Assembly (NCBI GenBank): GCA_039640495.1
Contig: CP046864.1
Coordinates: 620,001-684,000, forward strand
Source of the DNA: Rhodobacteraceae bacterium IMCC1335
Lineage (GTDB): Bacteria; Pseudomonadota; Alphaproteobacteria; Rhodobacterales; Rhodobacteraceae
Direction of reading: 5' to 3'
DNA: 64,000 nucleotides
This document shows positions 57,370-64,000 of the stretch, piece after piece. The notes beneath the pieces were generated by a model that was not told the origin of the DNA, ran no database searches, and worked only from the letters and a program-made list of their open reading frames with translations. The translations under genes were made by a program, and so were the position numbers. How positions within the stretch are numbered: position 1 is the stretch's first letter; the number at the start of each line of letters is the position of its first letter.

Positions 57370-57959
57370 AGCCGCCCGCAGCGTGACAATTGCCGCTTAT
57401 ACATATCCGAGCGATTGGCCACTTTGTCCGCGATATTGATCAACCATTTTTTGCGCTTATAGCTGCCACGGGCAAATCCGGTTTGCCCCTCATGATAGGC
57501 TAGATATTGATTGCGTGCATCGGCCAGAGAGATCCCATTTCGCCGCTTTGTTTTGGTCATATACCAGCCCATAAAATCAGACGCGTCACGAATATTGCTG
57601 CGGCGGGCTAAGATCCGGCCTGTATCATCTTTATATTCGCTCCAAGTGCCATCTAGGGCTTGCGCATAGCCATATGCCGAACTTTGGCGGCCATTTGGAA
57701 TGAAGCCCAGAATATATTTTCGCGGCGTTTTTGCTTTGCTTTTGAAACGGCTTTCTTGATGGATGATTGCCATTTGAACGTTGACGGGTATGCCCCAACG
57801 GCGCTTAGTTGCTTTGAAGGCGCGGGCAAATTGCGGTTTTTGATCTAAAATAGAGCAGGCATTGTCAAGATTGCCCGTTACATCGCCGGTGCTGAATATG
57901 CTGCAGGATCCCAGCGAAAAAACCAGGCATATGGCGATGATCGTTCTGCTCATGGTCAT
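57366..57959 (-). CDS. Lytic transglycosylase SLT-domain lipoprotein
   Basis: A 197-residue predicted lipoprotein. The signal peptide IIAICLVFSLGSC ends in a lipobox-like LGSC. The SLT-like domain includes VQMAIIHQESRFKSKAKTP, with the catalytic Glu in QES, then SSAYGYAQALDGTW and the C-terminal YLAYHEGQTGFARGSY. These motifs match the roseobacter transglycosylase-like family. It would cleave peptidoglycan glycan strands. Start uncertain between 57959 and 57953. Confidence 0.88.
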   Translation of the reverse strand: MTMSRTIIAICLVFSLGSCSIFSTGDVTGNLDNACSILDQKPQFARAFKATKRRWGIPVNVQMAIIHQESRFKSKAKTPRKYILGFIPNGRQSSAYGYAQALDGTWSEYKDDTGRILARRSNIRDASDFMGWYMTKTKRRNGISLADARNQYLAYHEGQTGFARGSYKRKKWLINIADKVANRSDMYKRQLSRCGRL

Positions 57960-58199
57960 CTCAACTTTGTTTTTTTGCACGTTATCAAATTTCGGGTGGT
58001 TTCAAAAGGTCAAACCAGTGGCGCCAGCGCATTATTATGCCTCTATTTGGCACATTTAAACAGCGTCATATTTTGCAGCGCGGCCCTAAAAAAGATTTTC
58101 GCGCTTTGGCAATCGTGAAAACCGCTTGGATCGAAGCGCGGGCAAATTTACTGCTGGGCACTTGAAGCCGGAACGCGCAACGCGTAGAGTGAACGCCTG

Positions 58200-58526
58200 A
58201 TGTATTTGAAAAATGCTAAATATCGCCTCGGGCAAGTTGTTTGCCATAAAAAACACCCTTTTAGAGGGGTGATTTTTGATGTTGATCCAGAATTCAGCAA
58301 TACGGATGAATGGTATGAGTCGATTCCAGAGGATCATCGTCCGGTCAAAGAGCAGCCCTATTATCATTTGCTGGCAGAAAACGAACACAGTTTCTACGTG
58401 GCCTATGTGTCAGAACAAAATCTTGTGGAAGACCCTTCCGGCGAACCGGTCGATCACCCCGATATTCCCGATCTTTTCGGCCCCTTCGAAAATGGCCAAT
58501 ACCCGCTGCATTTTCAACTGAATTGA
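58200..58526 (+). CDS. hspQ: Heat shock protein HspQ
   Basis: A 108-residue HspQ/YccV family protein: AKYRLGQVVCHKKHPFRGVIFDVDPEF at the start, then EQPYYHLLAENE and AYVSEQNLV. In enterobacteria HspQ binds DNA, influences DnaA stability and acts as a Lon specificity factor. Normal length. Thirty bases upstream of its ATG is CTTGAAGCCG, identical to a decamer upstream of clpA, which may be a heat-shock -35 element. It converges on the gamma-glutamyltransferase gene. Confidence 0.92.
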   Translation: MYLKNAKYRLGQVVCHKKHPFRGVIFDVDPEFSNTDEWYESIPEDHRPVKEQPYYHLLAENEHSFYVAYVSEQNLVEDPSGEPVDHPDIPDLFGPFENGQYPLHFQLN

Positions 58527-58578
58527 TTCGTTGCGAGAGCGCCGGGTCAGTGACGCCTTCGCGTGATAAAACGCGGGC

Positions 58579-60156
58579 TTAATACCCCAGCGCGCAGCCA
58601 TCTTTTCGGGGGTCCGAGGCGCCTTCTAGCACGCCGTTTTCATGCATCATAATCGCCTGAGCGCCGCCGATTGGTTCAATATCTTGTTCGATTTTATGGC
58701 CAATATCTGCTAATTTTTGCACCTCTTTTGGGTCATAGCTGCGCTCAACTTTCAAATGGCCCAATTCAGCAAAGCTGCGCGGCGCGTCCAATGCCGCCTG
58801 CGGCGCCATGCCGTAATCGAGCATATTCGTTAAAACGCGCGCATGTCCATTCGCTTGATATTGCCCCCCCATGACGCCAAAGGGCATCACAGGCTTTCCA
58901 TCCTTGCACAGCATGCCGGGGATGATGGTATGCATCGGGCGGTGCCCGCCCCGCAATTCGTTGGGATGCCCGGGAATAAGGTTGAAACCTGCTCCGCGAT
59001 TATGCATCAAAATCCCGAATTTATCGCTCGAGATGCCAGAGCCAAATGTGTTGAATATTGAGTAGATCAACGAAACCGACATGCGGTCTTTATCCACAAC
59101 CGTAATGTAGACGGTATCTTTATGAACCGTCTCGCTGATCGCTGTCACATCCTGAATTACGGCATTTGGATTGATTAAAGCCGCCAGCTTTTCTGCGGTT
59201 TCTGGCGCAAGTAAATGCGCGCTGGCATCGCTCATCCGCGCATCCGCGATAAAGCGGTTGCGCGCATCATAGGCCAATTTGGTGGCCTCAGCTTCGATAT
59301 GCGTGCGCTCAGCGCTGAAGGGGGGCAGAGCGGCAAGATCAAAATGCGATAATATGTTTAACAGCAAAATGGCTGTAGCGCCCTGACCATTGGGCGGATG
59401 CTCAACCAAATCCATTCCTTGATAATGGCCCGAAATCGGATCCGTGTAAAACGCGATTTGATCGCTGAAATCTTCCTGGGAATGTAGCCCACCAAGCGCT
59501 GTCAACGTGGCTAAGATATCCTCTGCAACGGCGCCGTCGTAAAAGCCGCTTCGGCCATTTTTTGCGATGGCGCGCAAAACTTCAGCTTGTTTTGGAAAGG
59601 CAATTTTTTGCCCTGCCTGAGGCGCTTTTCCCGATAGTAAGTAATCTGCTTTAGCGCTGCCTTGCAGCACATCCACGCTGCCGGCCCAATCATAGGCAAC
59701 CCGCGGGGCGACGGGAATGCCCGCTTCGGCATAGTGAATGCTTGGCGCCAGCAGCGCATCAAGGCCAAGCTTACCCCAATCATCACTCAACTTACAGAAT
59801 GCATCCACGGCGCCGGGAATGGTTATCGCCTCCACGCCGCGCTGCGGGATCACCTTATAACCTTGGTCGCGCAGCAATTGGGCTTGCAGCGCCTGCGGTG
59901 ATTTTCCCGATCCGTTCATGGCGCGAATGTCATCGCTGCCCGCGGGTGAAAAGAGAACAAAACAATCTCCGCCAAGCCCGGTCATCTGCGGCTCGCAAAG
60001 CCCCAGCAAGACGGCCCCTGCAATCGCCGCATCCATGGCATTGCCGCCACGCTGCAATATCTCGAGCGCGGTTTTTGCAGCCAAAGGATGTGATGTCGCA
60101 CACATGCCGTTTTCTGCGTAAACTGCGGAACGACCGGGAAAATGGAAATCGCGCAT
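58579..60156 (-). CDS. Gamma-glutamyltransferase family protein
   Basis: A 525-residue N-terminal-nucleophile hydrolase of the GGT family. The autoprocessing point is seen at HKDTVYITVVDKDRMSVSLI near residue 345, where Thr after Asp should become the nucleophile of the small subunit. The conserved NTFGSGI and PNELRGGHRPMHTI segments follow. Unlike secreted GGT it has no clear signal peptide, so it may act in the cytosol on gamma-glutamyl compounds or cephalosporin-acylase-like substrates. Full length; both subunits intact. Confidence 0.9.
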   Translation of the reverse strand: MRDFHFPGRSAVYAENGMCATSHPLAAKTALEILQRGGNAMDAAIAGAVLLGLCEPQMTGLGGDCFVLFSPAGSDDIRAMNGSGKSPQALQAQLLRDQGYKVIPQRGVEAITIPGAVDAFCKLSDDWGKLGLDALLAPSIHYAEAGIPVAPRVAYDWAGSVDVLQGSAKADYLLSGKAPQAGQKIAFPKQAEVLRAIAKNGRSGFYDGAVAEDILATLTALGGLHSQEDFSDQIAFYTDPISGHYQGMDLVEHPPNGQGATAILLLNILSHFDLAALPPFSAERTHIEAEATKLAYDARNRFIADARMSDASAHLLAPETAEKLAALINPNAVIQDVTAISETVHKDTVYITVVDKDRMSVSLIYSIFNTFGSGISSDKFGILMHNRGAGFNLIPGHPNELRGGHRPMHTIIPGMLCKDGKPVMPFGVMGGQYQANGHARVLTNMLDYGMAPQAALDAPRSFAELGHLKVERSYDPKEVQKLADIGHKIEQDIEPIGGAQAIMMHENGVLEGASDPRKDGCALGY

Positions 60157-60265
60157 GAGGTCACCTTTTTATCACACCGTAACTCTATGTAACGTGGTCG
60201 GCTTTTAAAACAACATGAAACCGCGCTATTTGGGTGCCGCGATGTCGCAGGAAGGGCTTTTGCGC

Positions 60266-60685
60266 TCAAGGCGCGTTGATGGGCAGGCAGAGTCGCAAAA
60301 GATTTCGCCCGCTTTTATGGCGATACTGGATCCTTGTACAAAGCTGGAAGAGGATCATCCATCCATATCCGCTTTCAGAGGGGTTCAGCGGGTCTGTGCC
60401 CGAGGGCATTTTGGGGGGGTGATACGCGCAACCTGTATCGATCAGCGTGATTTCAATGCAGTTTTGGCAGCTGAGATGCCGTACCCTAAGTTGACCGGCG
60501 CTTTTAAAAGTCATCCCATGCTGAATGCTGTTGTTTAAAATCTCTGCGACAACCAATGATATCGGGAAAAATGCAAATGCAGCGCCTTGCGTTTCGTTCA
60601 CCTTTTCGGCCATTCGTTCTAATATACCCCGGACCGGCCAAAACCCTTGCCTTTGATCAAAGGAAAAATTGATGCGGATATTCAA
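60266..60685 (-). CDS. Anti-sigma regulatory factor (RsbW/SpoIIAB-like kinase)
   Basis: A 139-residue HATPase_c protein. The N-box is EILNNSIQHG near residue 50 and IDTGCAYHPPKM near 83 is the G1 (D-x-G) box; a later SGYGWMILFQLC is the G2-like region. Such kinases phosphorylate a STAS partner and sequester a sigma or other factor. Its start overlaps the STAS gene stop by 4 bp. No sigma factor or PP2C phosphatase is next to the pair. Confidence 0.85.
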   Translation of the reverse strand: MNIRINFSFDQRQGFWPVRGILERMAEKVNETQGAAFAFFPISLVVAEILNNSIQHGMTFKSAGQLRVRHLSCQNCIEITLIDTGCAYHPPKMPSGTDPLNPSESGYGWMILFQLCTRIQYRHKSGRNLLRLCLPINAP

Positions 60686-61059
60686 TCCTCATCTGCCTTG
60701 AAAGCGGGCGATGCGCTGGCCGCTTTCAGCGCGGCTTCAGCAGTGGCATAAATATCAAAAACTTCGTCCATACGAGTCAGTTTGAAGACTTTGGCCACCT
60801 GTGGATGCAGGCTACAAATGGCAAGGTTGGGCGCGTTTTGCTGTGCGTTTTGCTGGGTCTTTTGCAAACTGATAAGCGCGCCAAGCCCCGTAGAATCAAT
60901 AAAATTCACCTGCTCTAAATCGATGATCTTTCGCTGCAGGCTTGGCTTTAGTGCGCGGCGCACCAAATCCTTAAATTGAATCGCGGCGGCGGCATCAATC
61001 CGCTCTGCCTGAACTTTCAGATAAAGGCATCCGGGCTGATCAATAATTTTAAGTTGCAT
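60682..61059 (-). CDS. STAS domain anti-anti-sigma factor
   Basis: A 125-residue STAS-domain protein of the SpoIIAA/RsbV type. The phosphorylatable serine lies in NFIDSTGLGALISLQ near residue 53. The ATG at 61057-61059 was chosen; a longer frame adds 11 unlikely residues. It is the first gene of a two-gene operon with the HATPase kinase, forming the core of a partner-switching module. Confidence 0.87.
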   Translation of the reverse strand: MQLKIIDQPGCLYLKVQAERIDAAAAIQFKDLVRRALKPSLQRKIIDLEQVNFIDSTGLGALISLQKTQQNAQQNAPNLAICSLHPQVAKVFKLTRMDEVFDIYATAEAALKAASASPAFKADED

Positions 61060-61144
61060 CGCTGACTTCTGTGTTATGCGCTGCGGCAACACTAGACGGC
61101 AAAGGTTACTTTTTTGTATGCCTATGCAAAAAGCGAGAGAGTTG

Positions 61145-62317
61145 ATGGAAAACGTGGTGATATGCGGCGCGGCCAGAACGCCGATTGGTGGGTTTCAAGG
61201 TGCGTTTGATGCTGTGCCCGCAGCAAGGCTGGGGGGCGCGGCGATAGAGGCGGCTTTGCTGCAAACTTCTCTGAGTTCGGTGGATGAGGTTTTGATGGGC
61301 AATGTGCTTGGCGCAGGGCAGGGGCAAGCGCCGGCGCGACAAGCCAGTTTTCACGCCGGCCTTGGCACGCAGGTGCCTGCAACAACGTTGAACAAAATGT
61401 GCGGTTCGGGGATGAAGGCAACGATGATCGGCTTTGACCAGATCGCGCTTGGCCAAACACAGGTGATGGCGGTTGGCGGGATGGAGAGCATGTCAAACGC
61501 CCCCTATCTATTGCCCAAGATGCGCGGCGGGGCCCGTTTGGGGCATAGCCAAGTGGCAGATCATATGTTTTTAGATGGGCTAGAGGACGCGTATGAGAAA
61601 GGCCGCTTGATGGGCAGTTTTGCTGAAGATTGCGCTGAAAAATACCAATTCACGCGAGAAGCTCAGGATGATTATGCGTTGCGCTCGCTGATGCGGGCGC
61701 GTGAGGCTCAAAGCTCAGGGGCCTTTGAGAATGAAATCACCCCACTCAAGCTGGCGCGTAAAAAAGGCGATTATGCTGTGATGCAGGATGAACAGCCTTT
61801 AAACGCAAAGCCTGAAAAAATTCCGCATCTGAAACCCGCCTTTCGGGCAGATGGCAGCGTGACCGCGGCGAACGCATCTTCTATCTCTGATGGGGCCGCA
61901 GCCCTGATCTTATCAAGCCAGACGCATATGCAGCAGGCGGGTTTGCCTTGCCGCGCGCGTATTTTGGGCCATGCCAGCCACGCGCAAGAGCCTGCATGGT
62001 TCTCAACCGCGCCAATTTTTGCAACGCGTAAATTGTTAGATCGTTTGAACTGGCGGGTGGAAGATGTCGATTTATGGGAGGTCAATGAAGCCTTTGCGGT
62101 TGTTCCAATGGCCTTCATGAAAGAGCTGGATATTTCCGGAGATATCATCAACGTTCATGGTGGAGCCTGCGCGCTTGGACACCCAATTGGGGCTTCAGGC
62201 GCACGGATTATCGTGACGTTGCTGCATGCTATGGAGCGGCGCGATGTGAAGCGGGGTATTGCTGCTGTGTGTATCGGGGGCGGCGAGGGCACTGCGATTG
62301 CACTTGAGCGGCCATAA
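61145..62317 (+). CDS. Acetyl-CoA acetyltransferase (thiolase)
   Basis: A 390-residue thiolase. The acyl-enzyme cysteine is in NKMCGSGMKATM near residue 89, the NEAFA motif with VNVHGGACALGHPIGASGARI-type sequence near 315-345 (INVHGGACALGHPIGASG), and the second catalytic Cys in AVCIGGGEGTA near 378. It condenses or cleaves acetoacetyl-CoA (or longer 3-ketoacyl-CoA). The ATG at 61145 was chosen; a frame start at 61076 crosses the divergent STAS gene. phaB is not adjacent. Confidence 0.93.
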   Translation: MENVVICGAARTPIGGFQGAFDAVPAARLGGAAIEAALLQTSLSSVDEVLMGNVLGAGQGQAPARQASFHAGLGTQVPATTLNKMCGSGMKATMIGFDQIALGQTQVMAVGGMESMSNAPYLLPKMRGGARLGHSQVADHMFLDGLEDAYEKGRLMGSFAEDCAEKYQFTREAQDDYALRSLMRAREAQSSGAFENEITPLKLARKKGDYAVMQDEQPLNAKPEKIPHLKPAFRADGSVTAANASSISDGAAALILSSQTHMQQAGLPCRARILGHASHAQEPAWFSTAPIFATRKLLDRLNWRVEDVDLWEVNEAFAVVPMAFMKELDISGDIINVHGGACALGHPIGASGARIIVTLLHAMERRDVKRGIAAVCIGGGEGTAIALERP

Positions 62318-62374
62318 TCTTCCAGGGCTGTGCTCATGGGCTGTTCACAGGCAGTCGCCTTTTTAAAGGGCTCT

Positions 62375-63232
62375 TTATGAAGGTCGCTCGCTGCGGTCGG
62401 CGCTGTCTTGGCGGGCGGCTTCATAGGCCAGAAGCGCGCGTTTGACTGGCAAACCCCAATGATACCCGCCCAAAGCACCCGTTTTGCGCAGCGCCCGATG
62501 GCAGGGGATCAACCAGCTTATCGGGTTGCGGCCGACCGCTGTGCCAACGGCCCGAACGGCTTTGGGAGCTTGGATCGCGCGCGCAATATCGGAATAAGTT
62601 GAAACATGCCCCGAGGGGATCTGCAGCAATGCCTGCCACACTTTGATTTGAAACGGGGCCCCGATTAAGTGCAGCTTGGCGCTGCTTTTGGGTTTGAACA
62701 GATCCTCAATTACGCTTGAAAGACCCGTTTGATCTGCTCTTAGAGCAGCCATTGGCCAGCGCGTGGCCATATCCTGAAATGCAGCCTCTCGACCAATATC
62801 AGTGGCAAATGCAAGGCCGCAGATCCCCCGATTTGTGCGCATCACCAACGTATCGCCAAACGGAGACGCAGCCCAACCATACGTAATCTCCAAAGCGGCG
62901 CCGGCTGCAGCAAATTCGCCCGGGGTCATGGCTTCCCAGCGGATAAAAAGATCGTGCAGTCGGCTGGTGCCGGATAAGCCCGTTATGAGGCTGGTTTCCA
63001 GCAGATTGTGGCGCGTTGCCAGCAAGTGCTTGGAATGTTCCAGCGTTAGATATTCTTGATACTTTTTGGGCGAAACGCCCACCCATTCTGAAAATAATCG
63101 CTGAAAATGCGCCGGGCTTAATTGCAGCCGCCGCGCCAATTCTGTCAGGTTCAACGGGTGATCCGCCGCGTCTATTTCGGTTAACGCCCGTTCTATCACG
63201 CGATATGAATAGGCTGTAGAATTTTTGCTCAT
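62375..63232 (-). CDS. Ada-like AraC/O6-alkylguanine-DNA methyltransferase
   Basis: A 285-residue fusion of an AraC-type helix-turn-helix (about 15-105; LNLTELARRLQLSPAHFQRLF) and an O6-methylguanine-DNA methyltransferase domain (about 120-275) with the active-site PCHR in SWLIPCHRALRKTGALGG. The N-terminal zinc/methylphosphotriester domain of E. coli Ada, which senses damage, is absent, so it may not use that switch to induce its regulon. The ATG at 63230-63232 was chosen. It converges on the thiolase gene. Confidence 0.92.
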   Translation of the reverse strand: MSKNSTAYSYRVIERALTEIDAADHPLNLTELARRLQLSPAHFQRLFSEWVGVSPKKYQEYLTLEHSKHLLATRHNLLETSLITGLSGTSRLHDLFIRWEAMTPGEFAAAGAALEITYGWAASPFGDTLVMRTNRGICGLAFATDIGREAAFQDMATRWPMAALRADQTGLSSVIEDLFKPKSSAKLHLIGAPFQIKVWQALLQIPSGHVSTYSDIARAIQAPKAVRAVGTAVGRNPISWLIPCHRALRKTGALGGYHWGLPVKRALLAYEAARQDSADRSERPS

Positions 63233-63355
63233 GCGGTACCTTGTCACTATATGCGCTCAGAGTAGAAACCTTCGGGCCGAAAGGCGACCCGTTTCTTGCC
63301 TAAAATGTTGCAAAGCTCTTGTGAGTCGGGCGATTAAACGGCATATGCCTTCGAT

Positions 63356-64000
63356 ATGGTAAAGCAGCTTGATTATAAAACCATTCGGGAAATTTTTCAG
63401 CGGTTTCAAGCGGCTGATGCCGCGCCTGTGGGCGAGCTTGATCATGTGAATGTCTACACGCTTGTCGTCGCCGTGGCGCTGAGCGCGCAATCCACCGATG
63501 CGGGGGTCAACAAAGCCACGCGGGCATTGTTTAAAAGCGCTGACACGCCGCAGAAAATGCTGGAATTGGGCGAGGCGGGGCTGATTGAGCATATCAAAAC
63601 AATTGGCCTCTATCGCAATAAGGCCAAGAACGTGATCAAACTGAGCCGGATATTGGTTGAGGAGTATGACGGCCAGGTGCCCAATTCACGCGCGGCCCTG
63701 CAATCTTTGCCCGGCGTGGGGCGTAAAACGGCGAATGTGGTTTTAAACATGTGGTGGCGGCATCCGGCGCAGGCCGTTGACACGCATATATTTCGCGTTG
63801 GAAATCGAACAAAAATTGCGCCTGGTAAAACCGTGGAGGATGTCGAGCGGGCAGTGGAGGATCATATTCCCGCTGATTTTCAATTGCACGCGCATCATTG
63901 GATGATTTTACACGGCCGGTATCATTGCAAAGCGCGTAAACCCTTATGCGCAACCTGTTTGATCCGCGACCTATGCGCCTATGAAGAAAAAGATCTATAA
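63356..64000 (+). CDS. nth: Endonuclease III
   Basis: A 214-residue DNA glycosylase/AP lyase for oxidised pyrimidines. The HhH motif and catalytic Lys are in LPGVGRKTANVVLN near residue 120, and the catalytic Asp in AVDTHIFRV near 140. The [4Fe-4S] loop reads C-x6-C-x2-C-x5-C (CKARKPLCATCLIRDLC) near 190. The gene is complete: its TAA is the last codon of the window. Confidence 0.95.
   Translation: MVKQLDYKTIREIFQRFQAADAAPVGELDHVNVYTLVVAVALSAQSTDAGVNKATRALFKSADTPQKMLELGEAGLIEHIKTIGLYRNKAKNVIKLSRILVEEYDGQVPNSRAALQSLPGVGRKTANVVLNMWWRHPAQAVDTHIFRVGNRTKIAPGKTVEDVERAVEDHIPADFQLHAHHWMILHGRYHCKARKPLCATCLIRDLCAYEEKDL

Overview
The window looks like a stretch of an alphaproteobacterial chromosome of the Rhodobacteraceae (Roseobacter group). 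The grounds are the gene families and their order: divergent hemC/hemE, an F1-only atpHAGDC operon, leuS-lptE-holA, a DUF2125 protein, an ExbB-like/OmpA-like pair, ftsK-lolA, and porins with a typical roseobacter signal peptide. Base composition is moderate for the group, which would suit a pelagic lineage such as the RCA cluster, but that placement is inference. Coding density is high. No rRNA, tRNA or CRISPR array was found. The final gene (nth) ends exactly at base 64000.

Layout. 0-8.2 kb: FAD-linked oxidase, hemC/hemE, an ABC-2 export pair, an S49 peptidase with a tiny membrane protein, a Ca2+/Na+ antiporter and a FolM-like SDR. 8.2-18.6 kb: an AT-rich gap with a perfect DnaA box, uvrC, then a seven-gene minus-strand operon (dipeptide-type ABC importer, aldehyde dehydrogenase, SDR and a self-cleaving P1/NylC-type amidase). 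18.6-27.9 kb: DUF2125, ChaC-like cyclotransferase, an ExbB/MotA-like plus coiled-coil OmpA/MotB-like pair, clpA, gloB and a methyltransferase. 27.9-37.1 kb: F1 ATP synthase operon, convergent with leuS-lptE-holA. 37.1-40.1 kb: an intact porin gene and a second porin copy without start codon or promoter and with one internal stop, separated by a short foreign segment carrying a catalytically degenerate tyrosine-recombinase fragment. 40.1-52.5 kb: YggS, L,D-transpeptidase, ribA, an orphan response regulator, soxR/VOC, exonuclease III, a CnoX-like thioredoxin, a Lon-substrate-domain protein, Trm112, a TPR-SPINDLY O-GlcNAc transferase-like protein, a UbiH-type hydroxylase and an amidase. 52.5-64 kb: aminotransferase, ftsK, lolA, SLT lipoprotein, hspQ, gamma-glutamyltransferase, a two-gene STAS/HATPase partner switch, thiolase, Ada-like repair protein and nth.

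The most unusual locus is the porin pair. The second copy shares a 51-nt identical block in the signal-peptide region and a 72-nt identical block at the 3' end with the expressed gene, is divergent between them, and begins at codon 5. That is the architecture of a silent donor cassette for gene conversion, although a simply decaying tandem duplicate is the conservative reading. The two porin terminators differ by an exact inversion of their loop. Other points of interest are the ExbB/OmpA motor-like pair, the NylC-type amidase operon, and a MerR-type 19-bp-spacer promoter between soxR and a VOC gene.
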